NCBI GenBank assembly: GCA_049115695.1
Contig: JAGDZR010000012.1
Location: 62,001-126,000 of the forward strand
Direction of reading: 5' to 3'
Length of the DNA stretch: 64,000 nucleotides
Source of the DNA: JAGDZR01 sp049115695
GTDB taxonomy: Bacteria; Bacteroidota; Bacteroidia; Cytophagales; Cyclobacteriaceae
Below, piece after piece: positions 44,737 through 53,049 of this stretch. How positions within the stretch are numbered: position 1 is the first letter of the stretch; each line of letters opens with the position of its first letter. The notes beneath the pieces were generated by a model. The model did no database searches. It had not been told where the DNA came from and worked only from the letters and a program-made list of their open reading frames with translations. Both the position numbers and the translations under genes were made by a program.

Positions 44737-45552
44737 ATGAAGAAAATTACATATCAATTCATGTACCTGTTGGCGATAGTCTTTATAGGTACAGCTTGTT
44801 CAGAAGATGAGCCTACGGTAGACGCTCCAGATGCTCGATTTACTTCCGTAGTAGATGGGCTAACAGTTCAGTTCACAGATGCATCCGTTAATGCGGAATC
44901 TTATGCTTGGGACTTTGGTGATGGCAATAGTTCAACAGACGCAAGCCCTTCTCATACATTTGCTGAAGGAGGAGATTACATGGTTACTTTAACAGTAACT
45001 AACGAGGCAGGTTCCGACGAAACTTCTGAGACGATCACTTTAGAATCAGTGATATCTGCAGCAGATTTTGCTGGTACATGGGTAATGGCTCCTCAAGCTG
45101 GAGCATTAGCAGTAGGCCCAGCAGCTCAAAGTTCTGAATGGTGGGGTAATAGTGCTGATGATGTGACAACTAGAGATTGTTACTTTGATGATACCTATAC
45201 CTTCGATGCTGATGGAAATTTCACAATCGAAATGGGTGATGCTACCTGGCTTGAAACTTGGCAAGGTGTTGATGAAGATCAGTGTGGAGCTCCAGCAGCA
45301 CCTCACGCTGGTGGAAGCTATACTTTCGAAGTAGGAGATGGAACGCTTAAAGTTATTGGAGAGGGCGCCTTTATTGGATTACCAAAGGCTGTTAATGCTG
45401 GTGAACTTTCAGCAGAAACTCCTCCAGCAGTACCAGGTGATGTTACCTATCAAATCGTTGATTTGGTTGATGACGGATCAAGCAAAACTATGACCATTTA
45501 CGTGGAAGCAGGAACAGGCGTATTCTGGACATTTACATTAGTTAGTCAATAA
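44737..45552 (+). CDS. PKD-domain surface lipoprotein of the laminarin locus
   Basis: The 271-aa lipoprotein has lipobox GTAC (Cys21). A PKD domain lies at about residues 32-105 (SYAWDFGDGNSSTDASPSHTF). The C-terminal acidic beta-domain is rich in Trp (WWGNSADDVTTRDCYFD, ATWLETWQG), a good candidate for a glycan-binding surface. No catalytic residues are evident. It sits between the regulator and the GH16 gene, so I infer a surface glycan-binding role for beta-1,3-glucan. A terminator follows directly, which suggests it is made in excess over the enzymes. Confidence 0.82.
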   Translation: MKKITYQFMYLLAIVFIGTACSEDEPTVDAPDARFTSVVDGLTVQFTDASVNAESYAWDFGDGNSSTDASPSHTFAEGGDYMVTLTVTNEAGSDETSETITLESVISAADFAGTWVMAPQAGALAVGPAAQSSEWWGNSADDVTTRDCYFDDTYTFDADGNFTIEMGDATWLETWQGVDEDQCGAPAAPHAGGSYTFEVGDGTLKVIGEGAFIGLPKAVNAGELSAETPPAVPGDVTYQIVDLVDDGSSKTMTIYVEAGTGVFWTFTLVSQ

Positions 45553-45565
45553 TACATTTTTCATG

Positions 45566-45596
45566 AAGGGGATTGTCACAGGAAATCCCCTTTTTT
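45566..45596 (+). terminator. Terminator between PKD lipoprotein and GH16 genes
   Basis: A 9-bp perfect stem (AAGGGGATT / AATCCCCTT) with a 9-base loop runs into a T-run. The GH16 start (45608) follows 11 bases later, in the same direction. Confidence 0.85.
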
Positions 45597-45607
45597 AATT
45601 TAACAAT

Positions 45608-46780
45608 ATGAGAGGTTATTTTTTTCTGGTATTTTTCACGTTACTGTTTCAAGGGTGTTCGGATGATTCTGGCATTTCACTGCCGGTTTTGAATGTCAGC
45701 GATTTGAAAGTAGATGAAGGAAATGATCAATCAATTCTCAACATAACTTTGGAATTGTCTGAAGCAGTTGATTTTAAAATATCTCTGGAAGCTAAATCTT
45801 TTGACGGCACAGCTACTGGAGGTCTTGATTATGAACCATTTGACGTAGTTGTTTTTATTGAGCCGGGTCAATCAAATTATACCCTTGAGGTACCAATTTA
45901 TGGAGATGAGGTAGTTGAAAAAGATGAGTATTTCGAAGTTCAGTTAATAGATCCTTTCAACGCTGAGATTGCTACTCCGAGAGCAATCATTACGTTGCTC
46001 AATGATGATGAACAAGTATTTAGAATTCCTGAAACGGGGGTCCATAGCCCCGATAGCTATGAAGGGATGACATTGGTGTGGCAGGATGAGTTTTCTGCAG
46101 CCAGAATCAATGAACAGGACTGGACCTTTGAGATAGGTACAGGAAGTAGTGGTTGGGGAAATAATGAACTACAATATTATAAAAAGGAAAATGCCAGCAT
46201 AGTTGATGGTCATTTAGTGATTGAAGCCCGAAACGAGGCATCTAATGGAAGTCAGTATACATCAACTAGAATGATTACCAAAGACAAGCAAACGTTTCAG
46301 TATGGACGTGTGGATATCAGAGCAGTTATGCCCAGAGGTAAGGGGATTTGGCCTGCGCTTTGGATGCTTGGTAATAATATTTCAGAAGTAAGCTGGCCGG
46401 CCTGTGGAGAAATAGATATCATGGAAATGATAGGCGGAGCTGAAACTGATGGTACAACACATGGAACCATACACTGGAGTAATGGTGGGCAGCATGCTTA
46501 TTATGGGCAACATAAATCACTAGAAAATGGGGTGCTCAATGATGAGTTTCATGTGTATTCTATAGAGTGGCATGAAAATGCAATTACTTGGTTTTTTGAT
46601 AACGAAGAATTTCATTCTGTTGATATTACGCCTGCAGAACTTTCGGAATTTCACGAAGAGTTTTTCTTCATTTTTAATGTAGCAGTTGGAGGCAATTGGC
46701 CGGGATCACCAGATCATACTACAGTTTTTCCTCAGTGGATGATTGTTGATTATATTAGAGTCTTTCAGAGCGTACAATAG
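45608..46780 (+). CDS. GH16 beta-1,3-glucanase (laminarinase) lipoprotein with Calx-beta-like domain
   Basis: The protein has 390 aa with lipobox FQGC (Cys17). A Calx-beta-like domain spans about 25-130 (DEYFEVQL, TLLNDDE). A GH16 jelly-roll catalytic domain follows from about residue 148, with the catalytic motif EIDIME (Glu268 nucleophile, Asp270, Glu273 acid/base) and substrate-cleft Trp residues (MPRGKGIWPALWMLG). This motif form is that of laminarinases and related beta-1,3(4)-glucanases. It should cut laminarin internally at the cell surface. Neighbours (PKD lipoprotein, GH17, phosphorylase) support this substrate. Confidence 0.93.
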   Translation: MRGYFFLVFFTLLFQGCSDDSGISLPVLNVSDLKVDEGNDQSILNITLELSEAVDFKISLEAKSFDGTATGGLDYEPFDVVVFIEPGQSNYTLEVPIYGDEVVEKDEYFEVQLIDPFNAEIATPRAIITLLNDDEQVFRIPETGVHSPDSYEGMTLVWQDEFSAARINEQDWTFEIGTGSSGWGNNELQYYKKENASIVDGHLVIEARNEASNGSQYTSTRMITKDKQTFQYGRVDIRAVMPRGKGIWPALWMLGNNISEVSWPACGEIDIMEMIGGAETDGTTHGTIHWSNGGQHAYYGQHKSLENGVLNDEFHVYSIEWHENAITWFFDNEEFHSVDITPAELSEFHEEFFFIFNVAVGGNWPGSPDHTTVFPQWMIVDYIRVFQSVQ

Positions 46781-46876
46781 CGGCTTCAAAAATTCGGGTT
46801 TAACTCCGACATGACTTACCGTCTATTATTTTACTTGATTGGGGATTGGAACGAATCCTGAATACCTTGACCATAC

Positions 46877-49800
46877 ATGAAACAAAATTCAAATAAACAA
46901 ATTGAGCTCAAAAGTGTCAAAATAGATGGGGAGTCCTATTTTGAGATCACCAATCATAATGAGATGCCCCCGTTTTTCATGAGCATTGTTAGTGACTCCA
47001 ACCACTGGATGTTTATATCTAGCAATGGTGGGTTAACCGCCGGAAGAAGGAATGCAGAATATGCGTTATTCCCTTATTATACAGATGATAAGATTGCGGA
47101 ATCATATGATGTCACAGGGAGCAAGTCACTCTTTTGGGTAACCAAAAATGCTCAGTCCCGACTTTGGGAGCCTTTTTCAGAAAGAGATGAAGCTAGCTAT
47201 AATTTCACAAGAAATCTATACAAGGGTGTTCTGGGAAATAAAATATTGTTTGAAGAAATCAACCATGACCTGGGTTTAACCTTCAGATATAAATGGAGTT
47301 CAAGTAATCAATTCGGTTTTGTTAAGGAAAGTTGCCTAATCAACAATTCCGACGATGAGGTATCTGTAAGAAGTTTAGATGGAATTCAAAACATAGTTCC
47401 ACAAGGTGTGTCGTCAGATTTGCAGGCTATTCGTAGTAATCTGGTAGATGCCTACAAAAGAAATGAACTGGATGAAGATTCAGGATTAGGAATCTATGCC
47501 CTCAGTGCCATTATTGTTGATAGAGCAGAGCCAAGTGAAGCATTGAAGGCTAATATTGCCTGGTCAATTGGTTTGGAAAGTCCAACCTACTTGCTCTCTT
47601 CCTCACAGATAAAAAACTTCAGAAATGGAGATGTTCTTACTCAAGAGCGTGATATTAAGGCTGCAAAAGGGGCATATTTTGTTGAGGCCGGGTTATCGCT
47701 CCTGGCCCATTCTCAATCATCATGGATGATCATTGCCAATGTCAATCAGGGTCCATCGGATGTAGTGGCCATAGCAGATAGTATTTTATCATCTCAAAAT
47801 TTGGTCAAACAGATCAAAGATGACATTCTGCTTGGTGACCAAAACCTGGTAAAGCTGGTTTCAGCCGCCGATGGTGCTCAATTGAGCTCAGAGCCAAAGC
47901 AAAACGCAAGACATTATTCCAATACACTTTTCAATATCATGCGTGGCGGAATATTCGATCAGGACTATACCATCGAAAAAGCCGATTTTAATAAGTACTT
48001 GCAACAGGCAAATAGATCAGTATATCAGAATGCTGAAACTATATTGGCTAATCTTCCGAATATATTTACCTATCAGGAAATTAAGAAAGCTGCCGTCGAA
48101 TATGGTGATCCAGACTTCACTAGGTTGGCAATTGAATATCTTCCTTTGAAGTTCAGCCGAAGACATGGTGATCCTAGCAGACCCTGGAATAGATTTTCGA
48201 TCAACACGCGTAATGAAATCGATGGATCAAAAGTTCTGGATTATGAAGGGAATTGGAGAGATATTTTTCAGAATTGGGAGGCATTAGCTCATTCATATCC
48301 TGATTTCATTGAAGGCATGATCTTTAAATTCCTCAATGCGACCACCTTTGATGGATATAATCCTTATCGGGTGACCAAGGGTGGATTTGATTGGGAAGTA
48401 ATAGAGCCTAACGATCCATGGTCATACATCGGATATTGGGGAGATCACCAAATTATTTATCTGCTCAAGTTTCTGGAATTTATCGAGGACTATTTCCCTG
48501 GAAGAATTGAGTCTTATCTCGATAAAGAGCTTTTTGTCTATGCCAATGTTCCCTATCGCATCAAGTCTTATGCCGACATATTGGAGAATCCGAAAGACAC
48601 TATTCTATTTGATGGGGAACTAGATGAATCGATAAGGAGGAAACGGGATCAAATAGGAGCTGATGGCGCTTTGTTGGGAAATGCGGATGTATTGCGCGTA
48701 AACCTAACGGAAAAGTTACTTGCTACATTACTAGCAAAACTGTCAAATTTTATCCCTGGAGGTGGTATATGGATGAATACACAGCGTCCTGAGTGGAATG
48801 ATGCAAATAATGCACTTGTAGGCAATGGGGTATCGATGGTTACTCTTTATTACCTAAGAAGGTATTGCGATTTTCTCCTCGGGATTATGAGCAGAAATAC
48901 TAGTTCTGTTCCATTGAGTAAGAACCTACATACATTCTATTCAGCAATAAGAAATGTTTTTACAGAAAATGAATCTTCGTTAATCTCTGAAATTTCTGAT
49001 GAAGCTCGAAAGCAGATACTTGACGGACTGGGTAAAGCGGGTAGTATATTCAGAGATGAAATCTACGAAGATGGTTTTGCCAGTACCAAGGAGATGGTAT
49101 CCCTTAAAGATTTGCATGAATTCATGAAAACAGTCATCAGATGCCTGGACCATACAATCGAGCTAAACGAGCGTTCAGATGGGATGTATCATGGTTACAA
49201 CTTGATGTCTGTTGTAGATAAGAGCAAAGTCAATATCTCCAGACTGGATGAAATGCTGGAAGGTCAGGTTGCCGTATTGAGCTCAGGGTACTTATCAGCA
49301 AAGCAGTCATTGGATGTGCTGGACTCACTAAAAGCAAGCAAACTCTTTAGAGCAGATCAGTACAGTTACATATTATACCCTTACAAACAATTAGAAGGCT
49401 TTCTTAAGAAGAACAGCATTGACGCTGGTGCGATCAATAGGATCCAGTTATTAAAAACGCTATCCGAAGCTGGAAATACACAGATCCTTGAGCAGGATGT
49501 TAGAGGTAATTATCATTTCAATGGATCCTTCAATAATGTCGACAGCTTAAAGGAGGCACTTGAAGGATTGCCAGATGATTATGTTGGTTTGAAACAGGAG
49601 GATTATCAATCCACCCTAGATCTTTTTGAGGAAGTATTCAATCACAAGGCATTCACAGGACGATCAGGCACTTTTTACGGATATGAGGGATTAGGTTCGA
49701 TCTATTGGCACATGGTTTCCAAGTTGTTATTGGCAGTCATGGAAATATGTCAGAAAGCAATAGCTGAAGGTGAATCAGAAGAGTTAATTGGAAGGTTGTT

Positions 49801-50305
49801 AGAGCATCTCTATGAGATTAATGAAGGAATAGGCACCAATAAGTCACCTGAGCTTTATGGTGCATTCCCGGTGGATCCATACTCCCATACACCTGCAACA
49901 AAAGGGGCACAGCAACCTGGGATGACAGGGCAGGTGAAAGAAGACATCTTAAGCAGACGGGGAGAACTTGGTGTTCAGGTCAAGGCCGGAACATTAAGCT
50001 TTGAGCCAAATTTGTTGCGCAAGGAGCAATTCTTGACTGCCGCTGGTGAGATGAAGTTCTATGGTATTGATAAACAACCACGAATCCTTGATTTGAAGGA
50101 GAGGCAGCTTGCCTTTACCATCTGTCAAACACCAGTTATCTACCAGATTTCAAATTCTAACGGAATAGAGGTCAAAACGACCGACGGAAAAATCGATACT
50201 TATGATACGCTCAGCCTGGATCTAAAAACCAGCAAGCTGGTATTTGAAAGATCGGGTGCCATCGATCATCTACTTGTTAGTATTTCATCTTCATATTTAA
50301 AGTAA
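46877..50305 (+). CDS. Cytoplasmic GH94/GH149-like beta-glucan phosphorylase
   Basis: The 1142-aa protein has no signal peptide, so it is cytosolic. It reads as a clan of inverting disaccharide/oligosaccharide phosphorylases. The N-terminal beta-sandwich resembles GH94 (FFMSIVSDSNHWMFISSNGGLTAGRRN) and is followed by an (alpha/alpha)6 barrel. In the barrel, EWNDANNAL places Asp642 where GH94 enzymes have their catalytic acid in DWND. The length of over 1100 aa and the beta-1,3-glucan context favour GH149 (beta-1,3-oligoglucan phosphorylase) over GH94, with GH161 as an alternative. It would turn imported laminari-oligosaccharides plus phosphate into glucose-1-phosphate. Family choice is inference; the phosphorylase fold is better supported. 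Confidence 0.7.
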   Translation: MKQNSNKQIELKSVKIDGESYFEITNHNEMPPFFMSIVSDSNHWMFISSNGGLTAGRRNAEYALFPYYTDDKIAESYDVTGSKSLFWVTKNAQSRLWEPFSERDEASYNFTRNLYKGVLGNKILFEEINHDLGLTFRYKWSSSNQFGFVKESCLINNSDDEVSVRSLDGIQNIVPQGVSSDLQAIRSNLVDAYKRNELDEDSGLGIYALSAIIVDRAEPSEALKANIAWSIGLESPTYLLSSSQIKNFRNGDVLTQERDIKAAKGAYFVEAGLSLLAHSQSSWMIIANVNQGPSDVVAIADSILSSQNLVKQIKDDILLGDQNLVKLVSAADGAQLSSEPKQNARHYSNTLFNIMRGGIFDQDYTIEKADFNKYLQQANRSVYQNAETILANLPNIFTYQEIKKAAVEYGDPDFTRLAIEYLPLKFSRRHGDPSRPWNRFSINTRNEIDGSKVLDYEGNWRDIFQNWEALAHSYPDFIEGMIFKFLNATTFDGYNPYRVTKGGFDWEVIEPNDPWSYIGYWGDHQIIYLLKFLEFIEDYFPGRIESYLDKELFVYANVPYRIKSYADILENPKDTILFDGELDESIRRKRDQIGADGALLGNADVLRVNLTEKLLATLLAKLSNFIPGGGIWMNTQRPEWNDANNALVGNGVSMVTLYYLRRYCDFLLGIMSRNTSSVPLSKNLHTFYSAIRNVFTENESSLISEISDEARKQILDGLGKAGSIFRDEIYEDGFASTKEMVSLKDLHEFMKTVIRCLDHTIELNERSDGMYHGYNLMSVVDKSKVNISRLDEMLEGQVAVLSSGYLSAKQSLDVLDSLKASKLFRADQYSYILYPYKQLEGFLKKNSIDAGAINRIQLLKTLSEAGNTQILEQDVRGNYHFNGSFNNVDSLKEALEGLPDDYVGLKQEDYQSTLDLFEEVFNHKAFTGRSGTFYGYEGLGSIYWHMVSKLLLAVMEICQKAIAEGESEELIGRLLEHLYEINEGIGTNKSPELYGAFPVDPYSHTPATKGAQQPGMTGQVKEDILSRRGELGVQVKAGTLSFEPNLLRKEQFLTAAGEMKFYGIDKQPRILDLKERQLAFTICQTPVIYQISNSNGIEVKTTDGKIDTYDTLSLDLKTSKLVFERSGAIDHLLVSISSSYLK

Positions 50306-50306
50306 C

Positions 50307-51575
50307 ATGATTAAGCATTTAACCATCCTAGTGTTTTTGGCAACCTGCAGCGGGTTGATTTCCTGTTCGCCAGAAAGCAAGAAGGTTGATGAAAGTGAAG
50401 CCATTCTCAGTGCTGCCGATATCCTGGGTAATCCAGCGTATCCAGCAATATCTTATGGAGGCTATCGGATGAATTCACGCGATGAACAACCCACCATTGC
50501 TCAATTGAAGGAAGATATGGTAATCCTTCATGCAATGGGCATTCGGATCTTTAGAACTTACAATGTACATCTGCCACATGCGGCAAACGTACTGACTGCC
50601 ATCTCGGAACTTAGGGATGAGCAACCAGGATTTGAAATGTACATGATGCTTGGGGCTTGGATAGATTGCAAGGAGGCGTGGACGGCAAACCCTGACCATG
50701 AGAATGAAAGTGAGAGAAACCCAATTGAAATTGCCAGAACTGTTGAATTGGCAAATATGTATCCCGAGATTGTTAAAGTAATTGCAGTTGGCAATGAATC
50801 AATGGTAAAATGGGCCACATCGTATTTTGTACAGCCAGGTGTAATTCTAAAATGGGTCAATCATCTACAGCAGTTGAAGCGATCCGGTGGCCTGCCAAAA
50901 GAAATATGGATTACAAGTTCAGATGATTTTTCTTCATGGGGTGGAGCAAGCCCCGAGTATCACGTAGAAGATTTAAACAAATTAATAGAGGCGGTAGATT
51001 ATATAAGTATGCATACTTATCCGATGCACAATACACATTACAACCCTCAGTTCTGGGGTGTTTCAGCTGCTGAGGATACTTTACCCAAGGAGCAAAAGAT
51101 CAAGCTAGCCATGGACCGTTCTTTGGAGTTTGGCATTTCACAATATGACTCTGTAAAGTCATACATGCTCAGTATCGGAGCAAATAAACCAATACACATT
51201 GGTGAGACCGGGTGGGCTTCCAATAGCGATGGTTTCTACGGTGCTGAAGGGTCAAAAGCCACGGATGAATACAAAGAGGGGCTTTATTATCAATCGATTA
51301 GAAAGTGGTCACAAGAAAATAACATCTCGTGCTTCTATTTTGAGGCATTTGATGAGCCTTGGAAGGATGCCAATAACACGCTGGGAGCCGAAAATCATTT
51401 TGGTATATTTACCAAGGAAGGTAGGGCCAAATACGCAATCTGGGATCTTGTAGATAGCAGGAAGTTTGAAGGTTTAACCAGAGATGGGAATCCTATCATC
51501 AAAACATTCGAAGGAGCATATGAAAAGGTATTCGACTCTTCATTTGATCCCCCAATCAATATCGATTTAAAATAA
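50307..51575 (+). CDS. GH17 beta-1,3-glucanase lipoprotein
   Basis: The 422-aa lipoprotein has lipobox LISC (Cys20). It carries the two GH17 signatures: acid/base Glu164 in AVGNES and nucleophile Glu300 in IGETGWAS, on a TIM-barrel frame (GIRIFRTYNVH near the start, VDYISMHTYPM). GH17 enzymes act on beta-1,3-glucans, here probably as an exo- or endo-laminarinase in the periplasm or at the surface. It begins one base after the phosphorylase stop, so it is certainly in the same transcript. Confidence 0.9.
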   Translation: MIKHLTILVFLATCSGLISCSPESKKVDESEAILSAADILGNPAYPAISYGGYRMNSRDEQPTIAQLKEDMVILHAMGIRIFRTYNVHLPHAANVLTAISELRDEQPGFEMYMMLGAWIDCKEAWTANPDHENESERNPIEIARTVELANMYPEIVKVIAVGNESMVKWATSYFVQPGVILKWVNHLQQLKRSGGLPKEIWITSSDDFSSWGGASPEYHVEDLNKLIEAVDYISMHTYPMHNTHYNPQFWGVSAAEDTLPKEQKIKLAMDRSLEFGISQYDSVKSYMLSIGANKPIHIGETGWASNSDGFYGAEGSKATDEYKEGLYYQSIRKWSQENNISCFYFEAFDEPWKDANNTLGAENHFGIFTKEGRAKYAIWDLVDSRKFEGLTRDGNPIIKTFEGAYEKVFDSSFDPPINIDLK

Positions 51576-51612
51576 ACATTCAACAACCAACCTAACATAA
51601 CCCAAATCAGAC

Positions 51613-53031
51613 ATGAGTAATCATTTGCAAAGTAGAGTTCCCTTTGGAGATAAAGTTGCCTTTGGTGTAGGCATGCTTGCCAATCAAATGTTTCCTGCTG
51701 CACTAGGTATTTTTATGGTCGTTCTGGTTCAGGACTTGGGGTTTCCGGGCTGGATGTGGGGCATACTCTTTTTCCTCCCTCGTGTATTCGATTCGCTTAC
51801 AGATCCTATTATGGGGTTCATCTCGGATAACACAAAATCAAAATGGGGAAGAAGGCGACAGTATGTCTTTTTGGGCGCCATTATCACTGGGATATCTTTT
51901 ATAGTGATGTGGCAACTCTATAGAGAAGATGGCATTAGCTATAATTTTACTTATTTCTTACTCTGGTCATTTGTCTTCTATCTGGGAATTACCATATTTT
52001 CCGTGCCATACGTGGCGATGGGGTATGAAATGAGCGATGACTTTCACGAGCGTACCAGTATCATGGCTGTTGCACAATGGATCGGACAATGGGCCTGGGT
52101 AATTGCCCCCTGGTTTTGGGTGGTCATGTATGATCAGGGTTGGTTTGAAACGGCAGATGTTGCGACACGAACACTGGCTGTCTGGGTTGGAATCGCATGT
52201 ATGTTATTTGCGATGGTGCCAGCCATTTTTCTGAAAAGCAGATCCACAATTGGTGAAAATTATACTCAACTGACCGCATCTAATGTTGGCAATGGTCTCA
52301 AAGAAATATTGAAGGGTTTTAAAGAGGCATTTAAGTCTACACCGTTTCGTAAACTATGTATAGCCACTTTCACTATTTACAATGCTTTTTATACGATTGC
52401 AGCTTTTTCATTTTTCATCATTGTTCATTATTTGTTTAGCGGTGATGCCAGTGCTGCAGGTGTTTGGCCTACACTCTTTGGTAGTGTAGGGGCACTGATT
52501 ACTACCTTTATTGTTATACCCATCGTTGCGAAAATGTCCAAAATGATAGGCAAAAAGAATGCCTTTATGGTTTCTCAGGGTATATCGATTGTGGGTTATA
52601 TCATGCTATGGTTCCTATTTGTTCCGGGTAAGCCTTATATGTTCATTTTCGCATTGCCATTATTCGCTTTTGGAATAGGGGGTCTGTTTACGTTAATGAT
52701 GTCCATGACCGCTGACGTGATCGATCTGGATGAGCTTAGTTCAGGTCTCAGAAGAGAGGGAATCTTTGGTGCGATCTATTGGTGGATGGTGAAATTTGGG
52801 TTTGCTATTGCGGGATTGCTGAGTGGAGCGATTCTGTCTTTAGTTGGCTTTGATCCAAGTGCTGAAGTTCAGACAGAGGGGGCAATTATTGGGCTAAGGG
52901 CTTTCTATTCTGGACTTCCTATTTTTGGAACAGCTGTAGGTATGTTAGTCATGAGAAAGTATGATATTACTGAGGAGCGGGCGGGTGAAATCAGGGCAGA
53001 ACTTGACAAGCGAAAGGAAAAAGCAAGCTAG
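51613..53031 (+). CDS. GPH-family sugar:cation symporter
   Basis: The 472-aa MFS protein of the glycoside-pentoside-hexuronide family has about 12 helices. Signatures are VFDSLTDPIMGFISDNTKSKWGRRR after helix 2 and YVAMGYEMSDDFHERTSI. It is the last gene of the laminarin unit and should carry oligosaccharides or glucose across the inner membrane for the phosphorylase. No SusC-type outer-membrane porter is encoded nearby. Confidence 0.9.
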   Translation: MSNHLQSRVPFGDKVAFGVGMLANQMFPAALGIFMVVLVQDLGFPGWMWGILFFLPRVFDSLTDPIMGFISDNTKSKWGRRRQYVFLGAIITGISFIVMWQLYREDGISYNFTYFLLWSFVFYLGITIFSVPYVAMGYEMSDDFHERTSIMAVAQWIGQWAWVIAPWFWVVMYDQGWFETADVATRTLAVWVGIACMLFAMVPAIFLKSRSTIGENYTQLTASNVGNGLKEILKGFKEAFKSTPFRKLCIATFTIYNAFYTIAAFSFFIIVHYLFSGDASAAGVWPTLFGSVGALITTFIVIPIVAKMSKMIGKKNAFMVSQGISIVGYIMLWFLFVPGKPYMFIFALPLFAFGIGGLFTLMMSMTADVIDLDELSSGLRREGIFGAIYWWMVKFGFAIAGLLSGAILSLVGFDPSAEVQTEGAIIGLRAFYSGLPIFGTAVGMLVMRKYDITEERAGEIRAELDKRKEKAS

Positions 53032-53049
53032 TCATGCCGGAATATTAGA

